The notes under the pieces are model-generated. The model made no database searches. It was not told where the DNA came from and saw nothing but the letters and a program-made list of their open reading frames with translations. A stretch of DNA of 64,000 nucleotides from Theristus sp. LFF4_11 (taxonomy: Eukaryota > Nematoda > Chromadorea > Monhysterida > Xyalidae), in contig JASANC010001016.1 in assembly GCA_030248135.1 (NCBI GenBank), positions 1-64,000 on the forward strand. The letters are read 5' to 3'. Each line of letters starts with the position of its first letter. Within the stretch, counting starts at the first letter, position 1. Made by a program: the position numbers and the translations under genes. Below are positions 23,410 through 34,696 of this stretch, piece by piece.

Positions 23410-26400
23410 ATGGAAATGACTGCGGCGCCGTCGTCATCGATGGACAGTTCATTTGCACCTGACACGGAAGATGATTCGGATCAGCTGATTGTGAAACCGC
23501 TGTACGTTTATTCTTTTCATTTTATGTCATGTTATTTGGCATGCCATCATGCCATTTAGTGCCGTTGTTCAGAGTGTTAATTTCAAAAATTTGGCTATGT
23601 AGCAAAATATTGGACAGACCAGCGCTGAACTGCCTCCTCACTAGGGTTGTTAAAAAAAAACAAAAAACGTCATTTTTGTTTTTTTTTTAAATTAAAAAAA
23701 AAATTCAAAAATCAAAGTTGTGCTGAATCAATCAGGGAGTCCGAAGAACCACATATGATATGCAAGCGCCTCCCGAATGACTCCCGTATGGCGGAACTTT
23801 GCAGATTTTGTTTTGGTGACCTCAATTACCCCTTTTCCAAGCCGTCACCATGCCTCTTCTTGTGTTTTGACCTCCAAAACGTCACTAATTGTCTCCAGCT
23901 AAACTAATGCTAAAGTGAAGACAAACATACCGCCTTGAAATTCGATCAATTCTTCTGATGGTGTCGCGACGACACGACACGAAGCAGCAAGCAACCAGAC
24001 AACGTAGCGCTTGCAAACGGAGCAGCGAGCACAATCGGACGCTCTGCGAGGCGAATCGTCACCTTATCTGCATCGGAAATGGTAGGCCAAGCATTGGGAC
24101 GCTCAAAAACTTCATCGCAGATGTTGTCGTAGCCTAAAATCAGTCGGTAAAACGGCCCAAAATCGACTGCTAAAGGTTTTACGAGGTATAATCAAAGAAA
24201 ATTTTTGTTGAACTTTCGAAAAATTTTGCCAAAATTGAGGTTTTCAGAGCATATTAGAGGAAAATTTTTCGAATTAAAAAAAAAATCGGCATTTTTGTTT
24301 TTTTTTAATCACTTTTTTTTTAAATTTTTTTTATTTTTGTTTAACAACCCTACTCCTCACTCATTCAATGTACTTGATACACCATACATAGACAGGTAAA
24401 AACAGCTGCATAGAGCTCTATTTTCACATCTGGAGGATTTGGTTTTTAGGAGGTCCTGCAGAAGCAAATTTGAACAAAACACAAAATGGACAAAAAGAGG
24501 CAGAGGAGCGTCTTGTACTTCGGGCATGTTTGCACCATAAAATAGCGTAGGGTTTTCTCGAAGTGAAAAATAACAGAATCATGGATAATTTATTTCCCTT
24601 TTGGTGTTGTTACATTTCCGCTTTTTCATTTTGCAGTGGCGCCGGTCAAGAAGTTGGACGATCGTGCATTCTGTTGCAGTTCAAAGGCAAAAAAATACTT
24701 GTGAGGGCAAGTTTTTGATTCGCACACGTCGTGAAGTGAATGATTGCTGAGCTAACCCGTAAACAATTAACTGACCTTACTTCATGATTTTACTGGCAAA
24801 AAAACAATTGCTCAAATTTCAGCTCGATTGTGGCATTCACCCGGGCATGAGTGGCGTGGACGCGCTGCCGTTTGTTGATCTGATTGACTGTGAAGAGTTG
24901 GATCTGCTTTTAGTGGGTTTGCGTTTTTGACTGTTCAGTTTTGGGGTCGAATTCGATGTCCACGTGGATGACAAGTTTCCGTTGGCATTCGGATTCGCAG
25001 CCGTTCGAATGGTGAACAAGCAGACGAAAACGAACAAACTGTTCGACTGCACTCGTTCAGGTGACTCATTTCCATCTCGATCACTGCGGTGCACTGCCGT
25101 GGTTCCTTGAGAAGACTGCGTTCCGTGGGCGCTGCTTCATGACGCACGCCACAAAGGCCATTTATCGCATGCTCATTGGCGACTACATCAAGGTGACATC
25201 GACGTTTGCACTCTCAACGATGCAATGTGTAGTACGATTGTTTAACTTTCGAACAAACATTTGAACAAAAAAAACAGTGTTCGGAACACACAGGTTTCGC
25301 AATATGGCGGTGGTGGCAGTGATCGAGCGCTGTACAATGAAGATGATTTGGAGAAGAGCATGGAAAAAATTGAGGTCACCGTTTCAGTGTGATACGTTTT
25401 CAGTGCAGTTGAATGTTTGTGATGCACGGAGGGCGTCACCGATCACTGCATGAGATGAGTTCGCTCTGTTCTGCGCCTGGTTGCCCGGCCCGGCGGCAAC
25501 GCAGACAGCCGTTCGTGTGCAACGTTGTTCAGTGTCGCTGCAGGTGGTCGATTTCCATGAGCACAAGGAAGTGAACGGCGTCCGTTTCTGGCCGTACGTC
25601 GCGGGGCACGTGCTCGGCGCTGCAATGTTCATGCTGGAAATCGCGGGCGTCAAAATCTTGTACACCGGTGACTTCTCGCGACTCGAAGACCGCCATTTGT
25701 GCGCCGCTGAGATTCCAAACATTCGACCGGATGTGTTGATCACGGTGACGGGAGACCGATTTTTTTTTCAATTGCAGGTGCAACCGGAACTAGATCGGCA
25801 CACTGCGTTCCCACGGTTTCCCTTTTCATATAGAAAGGATTTACGACTGTACAAAACTATCTCAACTCCTAACTCCCTTGGACAATACTAAGGCATGATT
25901 ATAATTATCTAAAAATGCGGGAGACGCATATAAAAGGAGGAATATGGCCTTGTGTAAGCAGTGAAAGACTTGGCTCGACAACGCTTTTCAAGTCTCTGAT
26001 GTGGTACACACGGATACAAGTACATAAGAGTCATATTTTTGCGCCGCGTTTGTTGTTTAAAAGCTTGCTGAAAAGCGTAAAACCTTTGAAGTTATCTAGA
26101 TATTTTTCAATTGTCCTCTTCAGTTTAGTCTAAAATCACATCATGTGCGAAATTCTGCACAGCATGGCCGAATAAATGAGGCAGTCCATCAAGGCGGCAT
26201 TAGTCGCTGACTAGGAGTTGCCTTTTTCAAAAATGCCAACATAATTTTCAATCATGTGTGCAAGGGAGAAAGAATGAACAGAATAATACGGATAATCCAT
26301 TAGTTTAAAAAAACGCGTCAAATTTGGCATACAATTTGGTTTCTGAACTTCTTTTTCTTTCATTCAAAATTCGCGCGCTCCTTGCACCCTGAAAAAAACT

Positions 26401-29400
26401 GCCATGTTTAATCGGCTATACTGTAAATTCTGTGCAAAAAACAGAAACATCAGAGATTGCAAAACATTGCTGCATGTAGCTTTATCGTTGTTGCTGACGT
26501 ACGCACCGCTGTGCATACAGCAGCACCAGTGCAAAAAGTGTTGTCTTCCGTTGATTTTCACCCTTTTTACCAAACTCTTGTGACAGGATAAACCGGTGAG
26601 TCATTGCCACAGAAGGAGACCTTGCGTTCCCAATGCCTCTGCGATACACTTTGTGCAAACTAGTGTCAGCGATCTAAAGTCTGATCGTTATTTTAGTGGT
26701 TTTAGAGGTCGCTAAATGCTAGAAAAAAGCAAATGTGAAAGTTTCATTTGTCTACAATGTACGAGGGTTGCCACTTGCAACCGAAATAAAAAATAAACGG
26801 CGCAAAAATATGACTCTTATGTACTTGTATCCGTGTGTACCAGTACCACATCAGAGACTTGAAAAGCGTTGTCGAGCCAAGTCTTTCACTGCTTACACAA
26901 GGCCATATTCCTCCTTTTATATGCGTCTCCCGCATTTTTAGATAATATTCTGACTTTTACATAAGCCCCAAAGGTCGAACTAAAATCACAATACGTTGCT
27001 CACACATTCTTCTAAACCCCGGACAACTCAGGTTTTTCATTTTTCGTTTTTAGGCCAATTTCGTCTATGCTATTTTTACGGCCGATTCGCCCAAAATCGT
27101 CACGATTCAGTACCTAGAATTGCTCACATAAGAAAACTGACCCAGCCGTGATCGGCGCAATGAATTACACCATGGAAAACACCGATTTCTTGTTTTTCAT
27201 TTCTGGACCGGTTTCACTAAATTCCACGGCCAATTCGCCCGAAATCGTCACGATTCGGTATCTAGAGTTGCTCACTTAAAAAAACTAACACAAAATCCGT
27301 GATCAGTGTATTTAATTACCATGGAAAACACCGTTTTTTTGTTTTTCATTTCTGGACCGATTTCGCCAATTTCCACGGCCGATTCGCCCGAAATCGTCAC
27401 GATTCGGTATCTAGAGTTGCTCACATAAAAAACTAACCCAAAATCCGTGATCAGTGCATTGAATTACCATGGAAAACGCCGTTTTCTTTTTTTTCATTTC
27501 TGGACCGATCTCGCTGAAGTCCACGGCCGATTCGCCCGAAATCGTTACGATTCGGTAACTAGAGTTGCTCACTTGAAAAACTAACACAAAATCCGTGATT
27601 AGCGCATTGAATTACCCTGGAAAACACCCTTTTCTTATTTTTCGTTTCTGGACCGATTTCGCCAATTTCCACGGCCGATTCGCCCGAAATCGTCACGATT
27701 CAGTATCTAGAATTGCTCACGTAAGAAAACTAACCCAAAATCCGTGATCAGCGCATTGAATTACCCTGGAAAACACCCTTTTCTTGTTTTTCGTTTCTGG
27801 ACCGGTTTCACTAAATTCCACGGCCAATTCGCCCGAAATCGTCACGATTCGGTATCTAGAGTTGCTCACATGAAAAAACAAACACAAAATCCGTGATCAG
27901 TGTATTTAATTACCATGGAAAACACCGTTTTTTTGTTTTTCATTTCTGGACCGATTTCGCCAATTTCCACGGCCGATTCGCCCGAAATCGTCACGATTCG
28001 GTATCTAGAGTTGCTCACATAAAAAACTAACCCAAAATCCGTGATCAGTGCATTGAATTACCATGGAAAACGCCGTTTTCTTTTTTTTTCATTTCTGGAC
28101 CGATCTCGCTGAAGTCCACGGCCGATTCGCCCGAAATCGTTACGATTCGGTAACTAGAGTTGCTCACTTGAAAAAACTAACACAAAATCCGTGATTAGCG
28201 CATTGAATTACCCTGGAAAACACCCTTTTCTTATTTTTCGTTTCTGGACCGATTTCGCCAATTTCCACGGCCGATTCGCCCGAAATCGTCACGGTTCAGC
28301 ATCTAGAGTAGCTCACGTAAGAAAACTAACCATAATCCGTGATCACCGCATTGAATTACCCTGGAAAACATCTTTTTCTCGTTTTTCGTTTCCGGACCGA
28401 TTTCGCCAATTTCCACGACCGATTCGCCCGAAATCGTCACGATTCAGTATCTAGAGTTGCTCACATAAGAAAACTAATCCAAAATCCGTGATCAGCTCAT
28501 TGAATTACCATGGAAAACACCCTTTTCTTGTTTTTCGTTTCTGGACCGATTTCGCCAATTTCCACGGCCGATTCGCCCGAAATTGTCACGATTCAGCATC
28601 TAGAGTTGCTCACATAAGAAAACTAACCCAAAATCCGTGATCAGCGCATTGAATTACTCTGGAAAACACCCTTTTCTTGTTTTTCGTTTCTGGACCGATT
28701 TCGCCAATTTCGACGGCCGATTCGCCCGAAATCGTCACGATTCGGTATCTAGAGTTGCTCACATAAGAAAACTAACCCAAAATCCGTGATCAGCGCATTG
28801 AATTACACTGGAAAACATAGTTTTCTTGTTTTTCATTTCTGGACCGATTTCGCCGATTTCCACGGCCGATTCGCCGGAAATCGTCACGATTCAGCATCTA
28901 GAGTTGCTCACGTAAGAAAACTAACCCAAAATCCGTGATCAGCGCATTGAATTACTACGGACTAGACCTTTTTCCTATTTTTTTGGTAGCTCAGACAAAA
29001 TTTGTAAGAGTGAAAACTGATACTCAGTCAAAATGCTACGAACTTTCAAAAATGCACAATTTTAACTCAAAAAAGTGCCCGGGCAAAAAAATAAACTAAA
29101 TTTTCAGAAAATACGGATGAAATTACCCTAGGAAACATTTTTGTTCAACTGTGAAAGTGTCCCAGATAAAAATTGAAAGGGCGAACACTTAAAACCAGGT
29201 GAAAACCTTCCAAACAATTAAAAATGCCCAATTTTTTACCCAAAAACAGGGTCTGGGTAAAAAATTAACCAGATTTTCAAAATCTCCGGATGGAATTACC
29301 CCAGGGGACATTTTTGTTCGACTGTGAAAGTGTTGCAGGCAAAAATTTAAAGGGCGAACACATGTTGATTACATAGCTGAAAAAAAAATACAAAGGGAAA

Positions 29401-32400
29401 GAAGTAACACTGTTTTCAGAATAGGTTTTTCGTGTCTACAGCGTATGAAAAGTAGTCGGATAAAATTTTTTTCGCGGCTCCAAGCACAACTTTGGGTGTT
29501 CGTTTCGTGTGCACAGTGCCAAGTTTGTGGCTTATACTATGCTCGCTGGACGCAGCGAGCAAATTTGAAAAAAGCGCGCGAGGGGATAACGGCTCATATT
29601 ATGCGTGATGCGCTGTCCGCTCGCTGGCGCTCGCTCGCGCATCCGCATGATATAATCACAGATCACATGAATAGTCGCTAATTATCTGCTATATTCGACT
29701 GAATCCCGTCGCAATCCTACTTTTAATGGAACCTGGTTATTTGGAATGGATTAGCCAATGAAGAAAATCAGTTTTCCGATTCCAAAAATTGGATGGCAAT
29801 CTATTCCAATTAACAAGGAAACAACACGTTAGGAACGGGTTGTTATTTAACCGAAGTAACATGAGAACGCACAAGTGTTCAAATCCAGCTGAGCTGAGAA
29901 GCAAGTGTGAACCGCAAAGAGCAGCGTTCGAACGCAGCCCACTGCGTGCCACCCAAGCGAAACACCAACGTTCAGGAGGCGACCTACGGGACGCAGCTGC
30001 ACGAGGAGCGCCAGGTGCGCGAGCATCGCTTCACGTCGCTCATCCACGAGATCGTGGCGCGCGGCGGCCGCTGTCTGATCCCCGCGTTCGCACTCGGCCG
30101 TGCGCAGGAGCTGCTCTTGATACTGGACGAGTACTGGCAGCAGCACCCGCAGCTCAACGATGTGCCCATTTACTGTGCGTGATCGTGCGCCCGCCACTGT
30201 GCTCGGTGAATGATGCAATAGTGCAACGTTGTGCTCTGTTCAGATGCGAGCTCGCTGGCGAAAAAGTGCATGAGCGTCTATCAGACGTTCGTCAGCGGCA
30301 TGAATCAACGCATACAGAAGCAGATCGCCGTCAACAATCCGTTCGTGTTCAAGCACATTTCGAATCTCAAGGTGACCGCTGTGTTTGCTGCATGCAGCTT
30401 GTTTGGGTCACCGTGTTGTTGCGTGGCGTGCTGCAGAGCATCGACCACTTCGAGGACGTCGGCCCGTGCGTCGTGCTCGCCTCGCCCGGCATGCTGCAGT
30501 CCGGACTGTCGCGCGAACTGTTCGAACAGTGGTGCCCCGACCCAAAGAACGGCTGCATCATTGCCGGCTACTGCGTCGAGGGAACACTGGCAAAGGTGAA
30601 ATGGCTACTCAGCCGTCTGTTGTGTGTGATTGCAAACATGAGGCAGCTGTTGGAAACTCTGTTACAGTGTGCTGTCGTTCATCATTGCAGCACGTTCTGT
30701 CTGAGCCGGAGGAGATTGTCGCTGTGAACGGTCACAAGATCGCGATGCGTCTGCAGGTTGCGTACATCAGCTTCTCGGCACACACCGACTACAGGCAAAC
30801 GTCCGAGTTCATTCGACAGCTCAAGCCAGCGCACGTTGTTAGTAGACTGTTGTAAAATGCGAGTGTCCACGTTCCGGCGAAACCGGAGCGTCCATTACAA
30901 ACTGGCGTTGTGGAGAATGCCCGTTTGAAATGGACGCTGCGACTTCGCTGCAACGCAAGTGTGAACGGCCGCAGTTCCACGGTGTTCGTTTGTGGCAGGT
31001 GCTGGTGCATGGTGAGATGAACGAAATGAACCGTCTGAAGGCGGCGATCCTGCGCGAGTACGAGGACGACGCCGACGTGCACATGGACGTCTACAATCCG
31101 CGCAACACCGAGTGCGTCCAGTTGCAGTTTCGTGGCGAGAAGACGGCCAAGGTGGTCGGCAAGCTCGCCGTGCAGCCGCCGTCCGACGGCTCAATCCTCA
31201 GCGGCGTGCTCGTCCGCCGCAACTTCAACTATCATCTGATGCACCCCAGTGATCTGTCTGGTGCGTCACTTGACTTGCAAAAACTCATTTGCATTCAACT
31301 TCCACGGTGTTTGACGGGATTCAGTCAATTTTTCCTTTCAATTGTCTCCAAACCTTTTGCAGGCTACACTGAATTAGCGAAAAGCACCCTGACGCAGCGT
31401 CAGTCGGTGTTCTACAGTGGCTCTGTCGCGTTGCTGAAATTTTATCTGCAACAGATTGCTGGTGACGTGGACATTCCACCGGCCAGTCGATACCCGCACG
31501 ACGTCAAGCTGCAGGCAAGAGGACTGCAGTGAACTGAATTTGAAAATTGATATTTGAATCGAATGCCGACAAAATGCAACCGTTCACCGCAGTTGATTGT
31601 GTGTTTTCAATGAGCTGCGTTACAGAGTGGTGAGAAAACGATGCTGACCGTGTTTGACAAGGCGGTCACGCTGCACTTTGAGCGCCCCGTGTGCACACTG
31701 GAATGGATCGCTAATCCCGTGAACGACATGTACGCTGACGCTGCCTTAGCCGCAATACTACAGGCTGAGGCAAACCCGATCCCGGAGAAAAGTGCGCCGC
31801 GCTTTGCTTACTTTGCAACTTGCTGGTTTTCACGCAACGCTGTCGTCGCTTGTGTGCAACTAGCTGATTGGTTGCATTGGAGTTCATGTGTGCGCTGTTG
31901 GGTGTCCTGACGCCTATAACTTGGTGTGGTATCTCACACATGTCTGCCACAGCATACAGGGTGTCCCAAAAGTAGTTTGCTGCACTTTGACGTGGAATAG
32001 CTCGCCAGATGTCTTTCAATCTTTAAACAGGACTGCTTTGCGCACGCTGTACTTTCAATCGTACTCACCGTGTTTTACTTAGCCAAACAACCACATTTGT
32101 GTATTTTTACTTGTGGGAATTCCACTTTCCAGCATCGTGCCTCTACCAAAGTTGCAGATCTGCCCGCGTCTTCGCCGAAGAGCAACACGGCCGCGCACAT
32201 TGAGCGGTGTATTCGTCAAGTGCTGAGTGACATTTGCGGTGAGCAAGTGATCGATGCCGACAGACCACCGGGTATGTCCGTCGCTGTCTGTTGCATGTGT
32301 GTGACGTCGCATTGCACTCGTTCACTTGTGCGTTTCCTTGCAGGCACGTCCGCAGATCAGCTGCTGCTCACGGTCAATGGCAAACCGGTGACGATTGCAC

Positions 32401-33742
32401 TGCACACATTGGTCAGTATCATAGCCGTGCAGATCAGAGGGGTTCCTAGGGTGTCCCGGGACAGGCTGGCGTCGTGCAGCGCCTGGGGGACACGCCGTGC
32501 AGCGCCTCGGTTGGAAGAGACACATTTTATTCCGCAAATACGAGTGGTACAGATAACCAGGTCTTTTTAACGCGAAATCTTAATATCATCATAATAGCGT
32601 TTGTGCGGCTGATGCAACACACGCGCAATACACAGCACACAGCGTTCCGACACTTGTTCACCTCTGTATTCTTAAGTTTGGTGCAACAACAACATAGCCT
32701 TCTTGTATTCTAAATGTATTCTTATATCTTTTTTCCTCCTTGTATTCAACTTTGCTTGTATTTTTTCCTCCATGCCCTCTGCCTTTTCCTGCTTTTCTCC
32801 CTCTTCTTTCCACCTCTACCCTCTTTTCCTCTTTTTTTACCCCTTCTCTTATTTTTCTTCCCTTCTTTTGTCGTCATCGTTTTTGTCAACCGCTCTTACG
32901 TCGGCTGTGCTAACTGTGCGAGGAGAATTTTTCTCGATTCCTCAACGGAAAATTCGTAAACCAGCCATTCCGCTCATGCGTCTCGTTCGGCAAGCGTGCA
33001 TCGCAACGTTGGTGGGCGCGAAACGTTGCGCTGCAAAAAAAGATTGTGGTGTTGCCACACTGACGCATGCGGGGTTGCTCTTTGAGCTGTCAGTGTGAAT
33101 TGCCAGAAATGTGCCACATGGCAGTGGTGGTTGTAAAACGCCGAAATCACTGTTATTTGCCTCCAGTTGAACAACGCTGCTTGAACACCGAAATAATTAT
33201 TTGTTGTCGTTATTTGTTCAATTTAGACAATTGTCATGTTGACGCAAAGTTTTCGACCATTTGTGTCTATTCGCAGAAAATTTTTTTGACCTTCGTACAT
33301 CTGACATGTGCACATGCAAGCACACAGCATATAATCAGATGCAGTTTTTGAGGTCAGTTTTGCGTGACACTACATTTGCGATAACAAATGTGGGATGGCG
33401 TGGACGTGGCGCCGCCCGGGACAGGCTGGAAGTGTCTGGCGTGTACACCGCTGCTGCAGATGCACGCAGATGGCACTGATCGTGTGCATACTGGTTGCAT
33501 GAAGTTGTCTGAACGTGCAGCATGCACATCGCCAACGAGTTGCAGCAGATTGTTTGCACGCTTGGTTCGTTCGATTGCAGGACGTGAAATGCGACGACGA
33601 GGCGGTGCACCATTTGCTGTCGACCGTCGTGCATCGTGTCAACAAACTGTTGGCGCCTGCAGTCTCAGCAAGCAGCAAGCCTGCGAGCACAGCCGCTGCA
33701 AGCGAGTCGGCGGCCGTCACAAGCACAGCTGCCGAACGGTGA
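23410..33742 (+). CDS. CPSF3: CPSF73: pre-mRNA 3'-end cleavage endonuclease, 16 exons (763 aa)
   Basis: Exons: 23410-23501, 24637-24700, 24823-24912, 25061-25192, 25294-25374, 25544-25744, 29976-30174, 30244-30371, 30437-30595, 30691-30837, 30999-31260, 31363-31514, 31626-31791, 32083-32271, 32344-32411, 33581-33742. The protein is a metallo-beta-lactamase with a beta-CASP domain, the nuclease that cuts pre-mRNA before polyadenylation. Zinc and catalytic residues are all present: LDCG (Asp54), THFHLDH (85-90), GHVLGAAM (His175), YTGDFS (Asp196), EATYG (Glu221), FSAHTD (His413) and LVHGE (His435). The C-terminal domain ends in an Ala/Ser-rich tail. Vertebrate CPSF73 is about 680 residues, so this one is longer at both ends. 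The intron after 31514 begins GC. The start of exon 14 at 32083 is set by phase and adds about 17 odd residues. Intron 6 is 4.2 kb and repeat-filled. Confidence 0.93.
23642..24352 (+). mobile_element. Non-autonomous hAT-like element (family H1), copy 1, in CPSF73 intron 1
   Basis: Length 711 bp, starting TAGGGTTGTTAAA and ending TTTAACAACCCTA. It is bounded by a perfect 8-bp target duplication CTCCTCAC (23634-23641 and 24353-24360). An 8-bp duplication and short TIRs are hAT hallmarks. There is no transposase frame. Confidence 0.88.
25904..26946. mobile_element. Foldback element with about 140-bp inverted arms in CPSF73 intron 6
   Basis: The left arm (25904-26047) is the near-exact reverse complement of the right arm (26803-26946), both ending ATTATCTAAAAATGCGGGAG. 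The interior holds a separate MITE (26160-26423). No transposase frame is present. The long arms could pair as a large hairpin in the intron transcript. Confidence 0.8.
26160..26423 (-). mobile_element. MITE family T, copy 3, nested in the foldback element
   Basis: Begins CAGCATGGCCGAATAAATGA and ends GTTTAATCGGCTATACTG followed by TA. About 264 bp, reverse orientation relative to copy 1. It must have inserted after the foldback element. Confidence 0.65.
27020..28965 (+). repeat. Satellite array, about 148-bp monomer, 13 units
   Basis: Tandem monomers spaced 148-149 bp, each with TTCTGGACCGATTTCGCCAA, GGCCGATTCGCCCGAAATCG, CTAGAGTTGCTCAC and ATCCGTGATCAG blocks. The units from 27201 and from 27795 start near-identical four-monomer blocks, giving a local higher-order period of about 594 bp. 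Frames through it are an effect of the repeat. Confidence 0.92.
28990..29370 (+). repeat. Diverged satellite-edge units
   Basis: Two looser copies of about 180 bp share AACTGTGAAAGTGT (29149, variant at 29318) and AAAGGGCGAACAC. Both carry a GAATTACC-like block also found in the 148-bp monomer, so they look like old edge units. Confidence 0.5.
30866..30958 (+). repeat. Short intronic foldback repeat (family S), copy 1
   Basis: Left arm TCCGGCGAAACCGGAGCGTC and right arm around TGGACGCTGCGACTTCGCTG form an imperfect hairpin. It takes up more than half of the 161-bp CPSF73 intron 30838-30998. Two relatives lie in vinculin introns. Confidence 0.6.
31963..32060 (+). mobile_element. Solitary mariner-like terminus in CPSF73
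   Basis: TA followed by CAGGGTGTCCCAAAAGTAG matches a typical mariner-type end. No inverted partner was found nearby, so this is a relic. It lies just before the acceptor used for exon 14. Confidence 0.45.
32715..32930 (+). repeat. Polypyrimidine-rich tract in the last CPSF73 intron
   Basis: About 215 bp of almost pure C/T (repeated TTTTCCTC, CTTTTCCTGC and TTCTTCCC runs). It lies 650 bp before the last acceptor, too far to be that acceptor's own tract. Confidence 0.6.
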
Positions 33743-34696
33743 TTGACCAGCCGCGGGCGTTGGCTCACTGTGATTCTTGTTTGTGCTGCACTGTTGGTTG
33801 TTGTTACTGTTACGGTGGCATTTTGCTCTGGTTGTTCGGCAGTGATGCGTTTTATTGTGTTTCGCCGGTCCACAAAAAAGTAGAACAATATAAACTACCA
33901 CAATCAATCAACGATAATTTCACTGATAATGAGAATATGAAGAAAACGCTCTGTTTGTTGCTGCTGATTGACACGACAGCATATAGCAGTATCATAATCT
34001 GTTAAAAAAGTGACAAAAAATGGAAGAAGCATGGATGACTAGTTTCTAGCGATGCAGCAAGCAAAATTTAAATTTAGATTTTTCTAAAACAAACATTTTG
34101 CAACGCAATAAATAAATAAGTTCCAAAAATTCAAACAATTTTTACCACCATACACGAACTAAATGAGTGAAACACTGGTTTTTAATAAATTAGCTTTAAT
34201 AAATCAGCAACATTTCGATTGTCATACCACAATGTGAACAAAAAAAAGTAGAGTGACAAACAATCGCTGGTTTCAAAACGTAAAAATGTCAAAAGAAGAA
34301 AAACGTCGCGTATAAGGCACAGTCAAATCAAATGAACCATGAAATTGTCAATATGCAATCTTGGTGATCGGATTCACTTCATCAAACAGAAAAATTAAAA
34401 AAACAGCTCAACAAAAAAACCAAGTGGAAATAAAAAGTGATTTATACAGAGGAAAAAAACGAAACAGACGAAGTTCTTGAATCAAAACATAGACAACGTA
34501 ATTTTAGAAACCAACAGCAAAAATCAACCACCACGACAACAAAGGAAGTTACACCGAATCGATCGAAAAGCGTCCGCGAATGAACCGAGCGCTTCTCATC
34601 GCAATCAATAAAACTGCGCTTTGCAGCGTTTCCACGGTTGCAGCCATTAGAGTCCATTTCATGTTCAGCGTGAGTGTTGCGTCGACTGCTGCTCGT
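33743..34696. other. Convergent 3' flanks of CPSF73 and vinculin
   Basis: AT-rich with no gene. Contains a CPSF73 poly(A) signal candidate (34107-34112) and should hold the vinculin 3' UTR. Confidence 0.45.
34107..34112 (+). promoter_or_regulatory. Poly(A) signal AATAAA for CPSF73
   Basis: AATAAATAAATAAG about 365 bp after the stop codon, in AT-rich sequence. Confidence 0.35.

Noticed and set aside
28191..28454. 87-codon frame inside the satellite
   Set aside because: It simply translates two 148-bp monomers; repeats keep the same frame open without selection.
29870..29890. GTTCAAATCC resembling a tRNA B box
   Set aside because: No matching A box, acceptor stem or anticodon arm could be drawn around it.
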